NCBI GenBank assembly: GCA_021904315.1
Contig: CM038910.1
Coordinates: 16,678,001-16,742,000 of the forward strand
Origin: Sphagnum magellanicum
Taxonomy: Eukaryota; Streptophyta; Sphagnopsida; Sphagnales; Sphagnaceae
Reading direction: 5' to 3'
Length of the DNA stretch: 64,000 bases
Part shown: piece by piece, positions 11,105-24,611 of the stretch
How the letters are laid out: each line of letters starts with the position of its first letter
How positions within the stretch are numbered: the first letter of the stretch is position 1
Program-made: the position numbers and the translations under genes
The notes under the pieces: model-generated
Seen by the model: the letters and a program-made list of their open reading frames with translations, nothing else
The model's database searches: none
What the model was told of the DNA's origin: nothing

Positions 11105-12190
11105 ATGATCGAAACACATTGATGTCTTGCAACTTTTAAGCATCATAACCATTATGAAAGATATTTGTTTCAAACATTGGATGCCCTTATCTTATAATCA
11201 TCAAAAATTTCCAACATTTTGTCAAACTCTTCAATTAGACATGATTTATCATTCCAAATCCTATTTTGAATGGTTAAATTTTTTTTTGACATTTTTTTGG
11301 CATTACCTTTCAAAAAATCATCACTATTAAGATAAAAAAATTTCTAACAATTGAAGCCCACTATCTTCTAATTTTCATTTGGATATTTCAATTATATAAA
11401 GGTCAAGCAATTTCAACATGTTTTGAACATTCAAACCTCATTCTAGATACTTGAAACTTTGACAAAGTCTCAACTTTCATTTTCATAGTGCAATTGAAAG
11501 GGTCTTGGGAGTTTCCGGCCCATCTCTCTCACACAATTCCCACAGTGCACAAAGTTCCATTCACCTCATTTAATTTGTCCCATGCCCAAAGTTTGCTTTT
11601 ATTATGCCAAAACATGATAGCATCCATGATTAGAACGTTATGTCATTAATCATGTGTTCATGGGGGACATGTACTTGTGCATGTATGATTAGGACATTTT
11701 GTGATTTTAAGATCTTTTGTATTCCATTCTATTAGTATGTTTCATAGGACTTCAGTTTTTGTTTCAATTGTAGTGCATGTATTTTTTGTTTACTTCATGC
11801 AATTGAAAAGCATGTGTGAAACATGCCATTGCATCCTAATATTTAAATGTTCTTTTCATTTCAATCTAATTGTCATGAGGAGTTGAATAATTCATTTCAA
11901 GTCTCAAAAAACTATGTTGTTCAAATCAAGAATTACAATTCATATCACCCAACAAATTTACAAAATTGTAACCCAAGATTTAATGTTCATACTTTTTTTG
12001 TCGCACAAGTGTTCAAAATTCAATTAAGTAGTTCAATTTTTTTCTTTAACAACATCAACCATGCATGGTGCATTTTTAACCAAACTATAACTTGACATGT
12101 TTGTGTTGTCCTACACACTAATAGTTTATAATAAGAAAAGTTTCATGTTATTTACTTCAAAAACATTAGAAGAAATTTTGAAATATATGA
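11105..12190. other. AT-rich segment present only in copy 1
   Basis: This is the right part of the 2.2-kb block (about 9975-12190) that is absent from copy 2 at about 31637. I see no gene, RNA or recognisable transposon. The short frames here lack codon structure or family resemblance. Confidence 0.5.
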
Positions 12191-13010
12191 TTGAGTTTGT
12201 AATTAATATTCCAGTCAAAGCACATATGTGAAGTCTTAATTATAGTTTGGACATCATTTAATTATTTTTTATTATTACAAATTAGACCCAAAACTTGAGC
12301 AACATTATTTTTTTAGTTATAATATTTATTGTTATAAATTTATTATAAATAATAATATATTTATTTATTTCAATTATTTTTATTTCATTATTTTTCATCA
12401 TATCAATTGTTGAAATGTGTCACGACCTAAACTAGATTAAAAACCTAATTTAAATGGTTAAATAAATCATCTAATCTACCTACTTAGGCTCACTTGGGTA
12501 ACCACCTAACCTAGGTAGTCTAAGTAGATATGGAATATTCAATCAATATTCCAATGTCATTTGTGAAATTTGATCCATGTACCCCAAGGATGGAGTTCAA
12601 CTCTTGTACCACCCACCCCAGTTGTAGTGTAAATAGTTTAATGATTATTCTATTTAGACCATATTTCATTTAAACATTATACAAAATCTCAAATTTGATC
12701 ATTCATATCATATTGATAATTTGTCCAATTGAAAAAATTGAAAATTTATTCACAAATTTCTTCAATAATGTACACAATTATATAATTTAATTTTTAAATT
12801 TTAATTCATTTCCAATAAAGTATTTTAATTCTACTATCGAATAACATTTCAATGACCATTCTTTGGAAAAACTAAATTCAAACACATAATTTGTAAATGG
12901 AAAAAGCGTTGTGGCTAATACATGAATAAATAAAATATATCTTTCATATCTTCATTTGATTTAAGAATTTATGTTATACAATTTTTTTTCCACTATATAA
13001 ATCAATCATA

Positions 13011-13018
<8 letters not shown>

Positions 13019-13046
<28 letters not shown>
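13019..13046. repeat. (AT)n microsatellite
   Basis: About 28 bp of pure AT dinucleotides. The equivalent site in copy 2 (32536-32598) is more than twice as long. A second AT run lies at 14945-14971. Confidence 0.9.
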
Positions 13047-13049
<3 letters not shown>

Positions 13050-14937
13050 TATTAAATATGATATATAAATTTAATTTAAATATTTTAATTTTATTTGAGT
13101 AATAATTATTCTTATTATAAATTTTATTCATTTGTACACATATAATTTAATATAATTGTGTAAATTATTTTTAATATTTATAGTATATAAATTATTTAAA
13201 TTTATGATGAAAGTTTAACGTACAAATAAATTATATATTTCCCACATCTTACACTTCTTCTTCTTCTTTAAATTACAGTATACAAGTTTATTTACGATAT
13301 ATCATAATTTTCAATTAAATTTTATTTTTATAATATCTAATTTATTCACATTGAATATTTTAAATGGATCATATATCAAGTATATTTGAGAAAAATGTAC
13401 TAAAGGTTCTTATATTACCCCTATGTACAATGTTAACCAAAATCAATTCCTTACATGTGGTAGTTCATTATGTCTTTTTATGTTCATATTAAATTATTGA
13501 TGATCATTTTTGAATCATTGTAAAATAATTGTATGACCACATTGTCTATGTAATGACACATCATTTTGTTCATGTTATGATTTAGTCATATTTGAAATGA
13601 CTTTGTCATTACCACATTTTCAAATGATATCTTGAACATCCATGTCACTTTGTCATCAATCATGGATGCCATGTGAATGGAAACTTGCAATAAAAAAGCG
13701 ATGTCATCATTCTTATTACCATGTTATCATATACTAATCAAATGCAGCACTAATATATGACTATAACTTTTTCCACATAAGATTTGAAATAATATCCTAT
13801 GACTACAACCAATGATGTACTCGTTTAAAACAACTAATCATCAATTTTTTGGTTGCAAAGGATAGAATTCATTTTAGTGAAATAATATCATTAAAATGGA
13901 TAGTTTCACATGGAAAGTCTCATACATTAAAACAATTTTTTCTTCAAAATAAAACATTGTGATTCATTTTTTTACATACTCCCCATTGATAATAATAAAA
14001 ATGCCAAACCACAAGCCAATCACTAAGTCCCTAAAGGTTGTTAGTTGATGCGGCATTAAATGATAATCATCTTGAAACTTAAATTGTTTGATATTTCTAT
14101 TTTGTAAAAGTTATTTTATCAAAGAAACATATAGTTATTGGGAATTTAAAATAATCTTTTTTTTCCAAATGGTAGTCAAAAGACTAAACCCATGCTAAAA
14201 ATGAGTACATTCCCCTATTTTTCATCAAAAGTTTTTGTTACCATTTCTATAACAATTATGTCTTGATTACATTCAAGTTGGCTTGAGTGCAAATTTACCA
14301 TAAATCCTCTAAAATTGAGATTTTGTATGACATGTTTTAAATTTTAATACTTCATCATGTTATTGGGTTCAAACGAGTGTTAGCAAGTTTTTAATTTGAA
14401 GAAGATTCATATTTGAATTCTAAGTCAAATTCTAAGGCATCAAAATAAAAAAATTCAAGGTTTTGTTGGAAATGCCCTTGGAATTAGATTAGGTAACCAA
14501 GTCTTTAAAAGGAAGAAATAAAACCTGAATTCATGGAGGTGTTGTCCTTTTTCAAATAGTTTAAGGTTCTCTAATTAAATAAGTACAACTATTTGATAAA
14601 AATAAAAGAATGACCTTACTTTTTATGCAAATAGTTAGTTATGTGTAATGGAGATGGAATTTGACCTAATTTTAAATTGGACATGGCTTTAATTTTGTTA
14701 CAAAAAGACTATCCAACTAGATTTGTTACAAATGTAATAAGCCAATCTTAGGACTAGACTGAAGGTTCCTTTTAAAATTAAAACTAAACAATATTTGTTC
14801 AAACTTTAGTTTCAAGGCCCTCTCAAGGCCAATGCATATAAAGAATAGTAGAATGAAAATAATCCACATATGGCTAAACCTAAAACATTTTCCATCCATC
14901 CACATGTCTCATACAATAATATTATTTAATATGGATA

Positions 14938-14977
<40 letters not shown>

Positions 14978-16764
14978 TTTTGGAGGTGGAATTAGACCTA
15001 GTAATATCATATTTATCCATATTATATACATTCATTCACATCCTCATACAACCTTGCAATGTTGCTTTTGATTATTTATATGGTTTTTCAAGTTCATTGA
15101 TCATGATTAGTGCTTCATGTGTTAGCATTTTCCTCCCTTCATATGACCAAATCCATTTTCTACCAAAATTGTTTTTGTCCATGAACTATACCCTTCACGA
15201 AAAATGAATCATTATAGTTTAGCCACATATTAAGTAGGTTGATGGTGAAAAAAGGTGTAAATGTTTAGTATAAGCAAAAAGATTTCTTTGATTGCCTTAC
15301 CTATTGTTAGCCCCTAACACTATGGGGCTTTAATTTCAAGAGCAATTCCCAAAGGGTACATGTTTGTTTTTGGGCTACATTTAAGGTTTTAGTTTCAAGG
15401 GATTAGGTCCTTTTTATTTATTCAAGGTATTGGGAAAATTGATGGATATAGGACCCTTTAACACAAGTGGATGAACGCACAATTGACGGCACAATTTGGA
15501 TTCTCAGATTGTGTAATTTTTCTGGATTGTAAATGAATTTAAAATGTAAAATCATATTCAACATTAACATTATCAAAATTTTAATTATCCATGTTGTAAT
15601 AGACTTTAAAATAATATTAAAAAATATGGATGGATTTTTTTAAAAAGTATATTCATAATGAACTTTCAAAATGATAACACTAAGTTTGTCATGCAAATAT
15701 AGTAGTCCAAAATGTGAATTCAAAAAGTATGTCATATTCATGTTAGAATAAAAATTGACCACAGAAAAGGAATTTAAAAATAAGGTGCATTGAAAAAAAT
15801 TCAATATATATTTAAAAAAATTGATTTAAAAAAATTAAACACAATGATTTTCGTCATTTTTACCATTTATAATCCATTTCATAGTAAAATGATAAACTTT
15901 CACATCAATTTTTGGACCAATCACATGTTTAATGATATCTAAAAGGTGGTTTACCAATACTTTGGACCAAAATCATAATGGATAATTATATATTTACAAT
16001 TTCATAATTATTATAATAGCAAAAATGTGTGAAAACACCATGAAAACTTTGGCATACAAACATTGTACAAATTTTACATTTCAATTGCATGGAAATGATG
16101 GAACCAAATCATGACTTATGATAACATTTTTATAACAAGAATTTACACATTATTTGTACCTAAACAAATATTTGTGGATTTCACACTAATTTAATCAAAA
16201 TACAACATGACGAATGTGTTAACACTACACACAAACTTTAAACAACAAATCTATACAAAAAATTTGATTTTTTGTTAGTTAGGATTTTGTGATGGGAGTT
16301 CACAAATATGCATATAATGGAGGTTTGTTTTGATCTTGGGAGCTTACAAATGCATAATGGGGATTGATTTGGTCTTGAAAGTTGGGTGCAAATTAGTTAT
16401 GAAAAGACATTTTAAGATGTAATTATGTTTAATTTCCATTGTGATATTTGGTTATTTAAGTTGATATTAATTTTTTTGGATGAACTCTCACAACAATATT
16501 CTTGATATATTGTGAGAGTATGGAATATCCAATAAAAAACAATATAACCAATTTTTTTAATTGTTTAAAGGAATTTTTTAAACACCTAAAAACATTTATG
16601 TATATATTTACATTATAATATAAAACAACATTTTTTAAAGTCATAAGAATTGAAACTATTCTTAAATCAATTTGTAAATCATGATTTTGAGCATATTTTA
16701 TGAAATATTATGCTTAAATAAAATATTTTTAAGGTAAGTGGCTCCTTATACCTAGTTTGGATTC

Positions 16765-17080
16765 AACTCACAAATATGCATATGTGGGTCTTGTTTTCAT
16801 CTTGGGAATTCACAAATATGAAGAACATGGGTCTATGTTCATCTTAGGAATTCACAAATATACATAATGTGGGTCTTGTTTTCATCTTGGGAACTCATAA
16901 ATATGCAAAAAGGGGGGTCTATGTTCATCTTAAGAGTTTGTAAATATGCATAATGAAGATTTTTTTTCATTTTAAGAACTCACAAATATGTATAATGGGG
17001 GTTTCCTTTAGGTTTTTGGAACTCACAAATGCATAACAAAGGTATGTTTTGATCTTGGGAGCTCACAAATGCAAAATGAC
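16765..17080. repeat. Tandem repeat array, unit about 45-50 bp
   Basis: Around six to seven imperfect units built on ACTCACAAATATGCATAATG followed by GGTCTTGTTTTCATCTT. Single units also occur at about 16300-16380. The matching array in copy 2 (36340-36610) has one unit fewer. Confidence 0.8.
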
Positions 17081-17869
17081 AAGTTTGTTAATTTGACCTT
17101 AAAAGATTTGTACCATACCTAAAAGCCAAATATGGTAATCAAATGTTGACAATTTCAACACCCCATTTTTAATTTCCAAATGTATTAGGAGAATGCCTTT
17201 TTAATTTTGTGGCTCTAATTTCTTCATTTTGTTAAAAGCTTTGTTTCCACATTAAAATCTAGGTCCACATGTCAAGCTCTATGCTACTCACATTGGTTCT
17301 TGTCCATCCAAGCTTTTCTCCAATTTTTCAAATTTGGACCAAAAAAAGTGAACAATAGTATTTTTTTGTATGTTTTTTGTCCAATTAGTTTAGGGATTTA
17401 TTTGCCTTTCACTATAAGAAAATGTGAGTTTTCAAAAGGTCCAACTTCACTAAAATGTCCATATTGACCAAGGGGGATGGTCGTTTTAATTAAAGACTTA
17501 GGGCATGAAAAACTCAAGTTACTTTTGATTCAAACATTTGATTAAAGTGACTTTTTTAACGATGCGACAAACCAAATATTCAGTCAAAAAGCCCAAGGAT
17601 CCATCAAGATGACCAAGGCTTAATCAAATTGACCATACTTAGTGGCCATTGTGATTTATAATTAGTCAAATTGGCCATTCTAATTTGACACTTAGTCAAA
17701 TCAACCACATTAATTTGACCTACAAGTTTATTTTGTTTAGGGTACATACCAAACTTAAGTTCATAGTTAGTAGGCCCTAAAATAGGCATATTACACCAAG
17801 TAGGTACTTATAAAGTTTAATAGATTACTTACAAGCTACCTTTTAAGAACATTTAAATAGTTAAACTTG

Positions 17870-18350
17870 GTACATTAATTAGTTGATATTCAATAATTGA
17901 TATTAATACTCAATAATTTATGATTAATATTTTATATATTAAATTAGTCGCCAAATAAATGTTAATTAATAACCAATAACTAATTTATCCATGAAGTAAT
18001 TAATTATTAATTCATAGTAAATAATCAATAATGATTATTTAATGTTAAATAACCAATAATCAGCAATTAGTAGTAAATGATAAATAATTGGTAATAAAAA
18101 ACTAGATAATCAATTATTAATAATCAATAATTGCAAATAATCAATATAAAAAATTAATAATTAATAGTGAATTATTATTACTTAATCCTTGAAATTTAAT
18201 ACTTCATAGGAAATATTCAATAATCAACCATTTAAGTTCAATACTTATTAATTAATAGAAAATAATATTTATTTAATATTTAATATTTAATGGGAAATAA
18301 TCAATTATTAATCATTGACATTAATTTAATTATTAATTATTAATTTAGTT
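17870..18350. repeat. AT-rich TAATAATCAATAAT-type degenerate repeat
   Basis: Nearly 480 bp composed of variants of AATAATCAATAATT and ATTAATTAAT, a slipped low-complexity array. It is repeated at about 37430-37890 in copy 2. Confidence 0.65.
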
Positions 18351-19726
18351 AATAGCATGTAGTAACTTACTAGGCAAAGGTTTATCTAGGTAAATACTTG
18401 GTACATGCTATTTTTTCCTACGTACATAAGTAATATAAAAATATTGAACTTCATTGATGAATGTTACAATATGTACATCAAAACAAAAAATTCAATCAAA
18501 TTTATTACAATATGATGACAAAATTTTTCAACTTTATTTTATTTTATTTTTTACATTAATTATTAGGTAATGTAAGTAGCTAAATTTATTAATTATTGGA
18601 TAAATATATGATTATAAATATTCTATTATTTTTAAATTAACTCTTATATAGTTGTTGTCAAAATATTGTTGATTAGTAAAAATGATAGTCAAAAAATCCA
18701 TTCAAAAAACCAAAGTGGTTGCGTCTTTAACGACTTGTCCAAAATGGCACCTTAGTCAAGCTGAAGGCCATTTGGGGTACGTTTTAATTAATTTTCCAAG
18801 TCTAAAAGCCTCGTCTTGTTGTAGTGTTTGAAGTAAACAAATCTCATTTTGAAAATTTCCAAAAAATTATGAGAAATGGTTTTTTTTCAAAAATTATAAA
18901 ATTATTGAAAAATTCAAATAATTTTAGGCACATTAAATTTTAATTATTTAATGCTAAATTTGGCCCATTAATAGGAACATAAAACATAATGGGAGGCATG
19001 TCTTGGCCTTTAGAGTTCACAACATAACCCAACATATACTTTACAATGAAATTGGGTGATCCTTTACTTTTATTTTTTTCCCTTTTCTTTTGCCTTTTGC
19101 TTGTGACTTTGCTTGTCTTTGCAACTAATCCATGTGTTTAATTCACTAGGAGAAAAACCTGGTTTTTTAAGCTATTTAAGTTGATTAATTTGTCTTTTAA
19201 ATTGGTGAAATGTCCATTTTCATTAAAGGTTCTCCATATGAATAGTCATTGTAATTTTTAACTTATCAATTTGACTAATGATGACCTATTTGACTACCTA
19301 TCAAATGGGACATCTAGTCAAGTTAAAATAAATAAAAAATTGGTCCAAATGGTTAGTGCGTTCTAGTAAAATGGGACATTTAATCAAGTTAAACAAACAA
19401 AAAAACTTCCTTGTTCAAAATGACAATTGAATTTCTATTAAAATTGGACAAACTAAAATGACATCCTACCTATGTACCATCATAGTTACTTTCCTAGGTA
19501 CCTACATAGGTAGTAGTAGTGGCTACCTTAAGTAGATAGGTACCTAGGTACTATAATAGGTTAAGTTGGCATAGTAGTTTGATGGCCAATACACTTCTTA
19601 CTTATTAAGTTACATATTTCATTATTTTAAAAATATATTATACATTTAAATATGTTTTTAATATATATCATTGTAAGATGTCAATTGAAAAAATTGACAA
19701 AAGTTACCAATTTCTAAAATTGTAGT

Positions 19727-19790
19727 TCATTGGTAAGGACTTCGTTTATCATTGCGAAGGTGAAAGTGTTAGCGATACATTTTTACACCG
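19727..19790 (+). other. tRNA-like stretch, possible SINE head
   Basis: GTAGTTCATTGGTAAGGACTT resembles a tRNA 5' half with a box-A-like core, followed after about 30 bp by a weak box-B-like GCGAAGGTG. The copy at about 39300-39365 is nearly identical. No full cloverleaf can be drawn, so this is at best a degraded tRNA-derived repeat. Confidence 0.25.
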
Positions 19791-21843
19791 AATTAATCGT
19801 CCACATTAAAAATGTATCACTACTAGATTCTTGCCCTTTCCCATTATTATAAATACCATGTATCCATAATAACCAAGGCAACAAGTTCTATGTGTTATGC
19901 TACATGTGATCAACAATTATTTTGGTAAAACTTCACGCACTTGCAAATTAAGAAACAAAAATAATAATATTTTGCATGCACACACAAGTTCACAACCACA
20001 CACAAACATAGAAACACACATTACATACATGCATGAATGTTCTATCATTTATTACACCATTTTGATTACAATAGAATAATCTATGTCCACTTTGATGTCC
20101 ATGTCTTCATGTTCCATTGAATGGCTCTACTTTTTAGTTGATTAATATTCTCCTCCTTTGCCTTAGAACCAAACAACATAAATCATCACCACTATCTAGT
20201 CATCTAACACACTTTTCATCTCTCTCCCATAATTTCAAAACTCTACACCTAATCACATTCTTGCTTTTCCTCCTAGATTTCTCTACTTCAATTCCTCCCA
20301 TAATGCCCCCTATCTTGTCTTATAATGCCCTTTTCAACTCTTACCATCTCTAAATTTAGTTAAACAATTATAACTAACTATCATGTCAGCTATTTGGAGG
20401 TCGAAAGTTTTAGAGATTCATAACTTCTTCAAACAGATCTCGATTTGAACATTTTAAAGACTCATTCAATAGCCCTTGGAAAGAGCTTTCAAACACTATA
20501 TCAATCGTCTCAATCAAAGTTGATTCAACTTGTGAAATTGTCAAAAACATCTGTTGACTATCAATTACTATTGGTTACCCACATAGCTAGTTTGTATGTC
20601 TACCAGTTTGCATACTATTTGCCCATTTTCCTTTCTATTCCTTTTCCTAGTAATTTTCTTGCCTACCAAAGGGGTTTTGTTCCTAATGCTTACGACCTAT
20701 GTTCATGTTGAAGGGGTTCAGCTAGGTATGCTAAGTTGGGTAGTTAGGCTACCACCAATACCTAGGTACCTCCTTTTTCAACCTAGCTACCTACCTTTCT
20801 TGACCTACTTACCCTTATTTAAAACCTTTCTATTTACTCTATAATTTTATTTTTGAAAATAAATTCAAAAAATAAATTATCTTAATTTGAGTAGTTAAAT
20901 GATTCATTGCTTCATACGTCAAAATGACCACCCAATCACAATGGACATGTTAAAATCAACTTGTCCAAAGTGATGAAAGGTTTTTTTTATGGCCATTTAA
21001 ATGGGGACTATACACATTTAAATGACAATTCATTAGTGTCACCAAAAAAAAGGGGGCACCAAGGGTGTAATTTTAAAGGGGGTTTATTGTACTAAGCTAA
21101 ATGGTTTTGGTATCCATGTTACACATCAGCTTCTAGGAACTCCCTTGGGAAGACAGCTTCTCCATTGGACTACCAACCCAGACCAACAAAAATTTAAAAA
21201 ATTTAAAAAAAAAAACCCCACTTAACTCCACCTTTCTTCGGTGGTGGCCCTTGTCATTTAATGAAAATTCAATAAAATGAAAACTAATTTTTTCGGGGAA
21301 ATTCGGGTACTTTTGGTATTGTTGAAAAGCCCTTAACACATAGGATTTTAAGGAGGCGATTTTGTTAATGTCTAGGGCTAAGGTGTGAGATATAATGAAT
21401 TTTCTGTAATCTTTGTCCTTGGAAATTAAATAAGAATTCCAAAAGATCTAAACTCAAAATTTACCATTCACACTTCAACTCACAACATTGGCCACGGCTA
21501 GTAGTTTTAAACATACTTGCGTTTCAATTACCTCATCTACTTTCTGAAATTCTTTGCATGAAATATATTATGCAGTTCAATGCCATGTGTCTGCTATCAG
21601 CACTAGAATATACATCACAAAGCTGCTCAAACAAGATCCTGTTCACAGATGAGAAAACCCATCCAGAAGAATTTGTTCCTTTACACCTGAATCCAAAATT
21701 CCTGGTAGGGGAAAAAAAAATAGGGCTGAACAAACACAACACCTCAGAGAGCGGGTGGTATTGCAATTCATGGCAGACTCTCCAATCCCATGAGCATTGT
21801 TGGATTGTGAGTCTAAAACTGCAGAACAATCAGGCTACACACA

Positions 21844-23709
21844 TTACATGGAAAGGATTTGGCCATCACTCCAAGTGAGAGGGAGCCGCATCTCATGAAC
21901 CTTAGATTTGTCTCCAAAATTAAGACCTACAGCTTTCATCTCTATACTGCTGCGACCAAAGTACATGGAGACACTGACTTCAGCTATCGCATCTGTCCCT
22001 CCACTGACGTTAGAAATGTCTATCACCAACTCACCTTCCTTTTGAGCTGATCCTCCCTTTGTGTATCTTGGGGAGACATCATCAGAGCTGTAGAGTTCGA
22101 GGGGCATCGCCTTCTGTCTAGGGTACTGTGCCACAAGCGTTTTGGTGACACAATGATCAACTGCTACCTGACTTCCCTTCTGCACATAAATGGAGAATCG
22201 GTGCTTGCACTTCTTCGTGTTACCTACCTGGGTACAGTACTCAGCAGGATCTCCTTCCTCAAAATGTGGCAAGATCCTCACTCCATAGGTTTTTCTTGCA
22301 ATTCTAGAAATGATTGCTCCAGGGTTCATTGCCAGCGCTACTGCACCCTGACAAACTGCACTTCCAGGATTCGGGGGACTAATTATCCGTTGCACCTCAG
22401 CAGCAAAGCTGTTCTTTATTCTTGTCATAAGGTAAGGGGAGCCTGAGAAACCACCTACCACCACCATGACCTTGATGTCATGGGTCTGCGAGATTTGTGC
22501 AGCAATTAGGTCAAGGTTCTCATTCACCACCGGATCGAAGATTGCTTTCATCTCTGAATGGGAAAGCTCAATTTCATGATATGACTCACGTTCTAGTAAT
22601 CCTTGCTCCCGCTCCTGATCCTCCCAGGCTCTTGCCAATTTGTGCGGGAGTTGAAGCTCTGTGGGATCGCCAATGCTCAAAGGATCACCAAAACCTCGCT
22701 TCTTTTCCTCCCATGTTTTGAGCAATTCAGACATATAGGCTGGGTTCTGCTCGATATACTCAAGAAGACATCCGATCTTCTGAGACATGAATTTGATGAA
22801 GTTCCTGTCAACATACGTGCCCCCACAAAAGCCACCAGTGCTGCGTGTCACTTCTCTCACCCTGTAGCTATCATCATCTCCCACCCATTCTTGAACAACT
22901 ATGTCAGAGGTTCCTCCTCCAATGTCAACAACCAATAGCTTATCACCCTTTTGGAGGTTCAGATGTTCGCTATTGCGATGGCAATGACAGGAGGCTGCCT
23001 CTGGCTCCAAAACCATGATGAGAGGATGTGGGCTAGCATATGGACGTTGCGATGATCCGTTTGCACCACCACCACCACTACCCACTACAAGACCGGCATC
23101 AGCCATACACTGTTTCATCTTGCGCTTGGCACTGTCGCTCCAGATGGAAGGAACCGTGACACACCACTGTACTGATTCCATGGAAAGCTGTTCCCCATAA
23201 TGCGTCTGCAGACGTTCCATGATGAACCTGCCAATCTCTCGCAAGTAATCGCTGATGACTCGATTCACCGTCAGTCCCGGAGGATAGATGGTACCACTAG
23301 GGGACGCCGTTCCATCATCGCCACACACCTGAACAAGATCCAGCTTGAATCTCGTCAGATACGTGCCGAGAACCGGCACATCCACAGCAGCAGCTTGTTG
23401 CTGACGATGATCCCGCATCTTCTGCAGCAACCCACAGTCCTTCTCAAATTCAAGACGAGCCGGATATCCCCAAGACTTGCACACGTACTGATCTTCGCCT
23501 CCTGCATGAGAAGAACCTACTGGTTTGTAGTAAATCCCGGTGATGGTTTTGCAGTAGATTCCGGATGCTTTTGGCCAGTCGTAGAATGTGAAGATGTCCT
23601 TGGGCTTGGATTTGTGTGCGAAAGCATAACCAGAGTACGTGGTGCCGAAATCCAGTCCCACCACCACTCTCGCTCCTCCTCCTCCGGAAGCAGACTCCGC
23701 ATGATCCAT
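21844..23709 (-). CDS. HSPA12-type atypical Hsp70, copy B1 (621 aa)
   Basis: Intact, intronless and exactly as long as A1. The same three ATP-binding motifs are present, with GGFSGSPYL in the adenosine loop where the other copies have GGFAGSPYL. The start at 23709 is preferred because the frame upstream of it is closed in this copy, so the longer starts possible in A2 and B2 are not shared. Copy-specific residues are RILPH at 478-482, AMPLE at 534-538 and a distinct 336-350 patch (K336, G339, LS at 344-345, DPT at 348-350). Compared with A1, residues 316-353 carry 12 replaced codons and no silent-only change by my reading. It pairs with B2 at residues 65, 309, 319 and 326, but with A1 at 46, 68 and 88. 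Confidence 0.92.
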   Translation of the reverse strand: MDHAESASGGGGARVVVGLDFGTTYSGYAFAHKSKPKDIFTFYDWPKASGIYCKTITGIYYKPVGSSHAGGEDQYVCKSWGYPARLEFEKDCGLLQKMRDHRQQQAAAVDVPVLGTYLTRFKLDLVQVCGDDGTASPSGTIYPPGLTVNRVISDYLREIGRFIMERLQTHYGEQLSMESVQWCVTVPSIWSDSAKRKMKQCMADAGLVVGSGGGGANGSSQRPYASPHPLIMVLEPEAASCHCHRNSEHLNLQKGDKLLVVDIGGGTSDIVVQEWVGDDDSYRVREVTRSTGGFCGGTYVDRNFIKFMSQKIGCLLEYIEQNPAYMSELLKTWEEKKRGFGDPLSIGDPTELQLPHKLARAWEDQEREQGLLERESYHEIELSHSEMKAIFDPVVNENLDLIAAQISQTHDIKVMVVVGGFSGSPYLMTRIKNSFAAEVQRIISPPNPGSAVCQGAVALAMNPGAIISRIARKTYGVRILPHFEEGDPAEYCTQVGNTKKCKHRFSIYVQKGSQVAVDHCVTKTLVAQYPRQKAMPLELYSSDDVSPRYTKGGSAQKEGELVIDISNVSGGTDAIAEVSVSMYFGRSSIEMKAVGLNFGDKSKVHEMRLPLTWSDGQILSM

Positions 23710-24420
23710 TGTCACAGTTCTCCTCCTCCTCCTCCTCCTCCTCCTCGTCACCTTCTAAACAACAACTCCTGCAAACAAAGTCTCCGAACTTGCACTCTCC
23801 CAAAGGGTGCGGCTCTTGCACGACGATGACTGCAGAAGGACAGAAACTCCAAACTACCCAAGACCCAAATTTACCTCAAAACCTCAACTCGACAACCAAG
23901 TCTTACGATCACTCTCAATTGGTCAAGCAATCAATCACAAAACCCTTTCCTCAAGAAACTCAGCAACCCAACAAAATCTTCCTCATAAAAGTGGAGAGGA
24001 CGGAAGAGGTCTGTTGAGTACCGACAGTTCTGGAACACGGTCAATAGTAGCCTTTGAACTCTAGAACCCCAAAGATGAACGAGCCAGCGAGCTGCTACTA
24101 GTTGTGAAAACCCATGAGCCACCTTTCTTCCCAATTCACAAGACTTGCTTGCTGTCTACACTGAGCAGCATCGAGCGTGCGTGCGTCTTATCAAGGCGCC
24201 GGACATCCCACAAGAGTCCAAGAGAAATCGTTTGCAGAAGAAGAAGAAGAAAAAATCCGCAAAGTCTAGCGTTTCCAGGAAGGTCCTTACCGAGGACGAG
24301 TGGGCGACGAGAAAGAAAGATGCCGCGGTCGCACAGGCGCGTGTAAGAATCGTCCTACCACGGAAAACGAGGGACACCGACACCAGGAAGAAAACAAACA
24401 CACCAAAATGAGGCACGTTT
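23710..24420 (-). promoter_or_regulatory. 5' leader and presumed promoter of HSPA12 copy B1
   Basis: Conserved counterpart of 8834-9590, with a longer uninterrupted (CTC)n tract (on the plus strand) just upstream of the ATG. The lysine-rich plus-strand frame here is 24145-24411 and longer than in A1. No canonical promoter element is recognised. Confidence 0.45.
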
Positions 24421-24611
24421 GGTGATGAGATTTAGTGGATGAATTTTCTTCTTCTCTAACTAGTACTCGCTCTAGTTCTTCTCATCTTCACTTTCATCCA
24501 CTTTTCTTCATCCAACAGGCTTTTGCTTCCAAACATGCTTTCATTCTTCTTCATTTTGACATCATCTTTACTTTCATCCAATTTCTTCATCCAATAAATT
24601 TATTGTTATTA

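Larger units (their letters stand above)
12191..21007. other. Gene-free AT-rich spacer between A1 and B1
   Basis: 8.8 kb matching 31640-40597 nearly base for base, with scattered small indels. It holds microsatellites, a tandem repeat array (16765-17080), a TTAATAATCAATA-type array (17870-18350), clusters of TAGGTA/CCTACC motifs (around 19480-19560 and 20730-20810) and one tRNA-like stretch. The 75-residue frame at 14980-15207 survives in both copies but resembles no known protein and is probably chance. Confidence 0.7.

Noticed and set aside
14980-15207. 75-aa frame preserved in both spacers (also 34568-34795)
   Set aside because: AT-driven hydrophobic composition, no family resemblance, and two recent copies are too similar for conservation to mean selection.
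16280-17080. CRISPR-like array in the spacer
   Set aside because: Units are imperfect, contiguous and without unique spacers; it is an ordinary eukaryotic tandem repeat.
20445-20711. 88-aa frame in the spacer (also 40023-40289) as a gene or retroelement remnant
   Set aside because: No domain, no codon bias, and no ends of a mobile element could be found.
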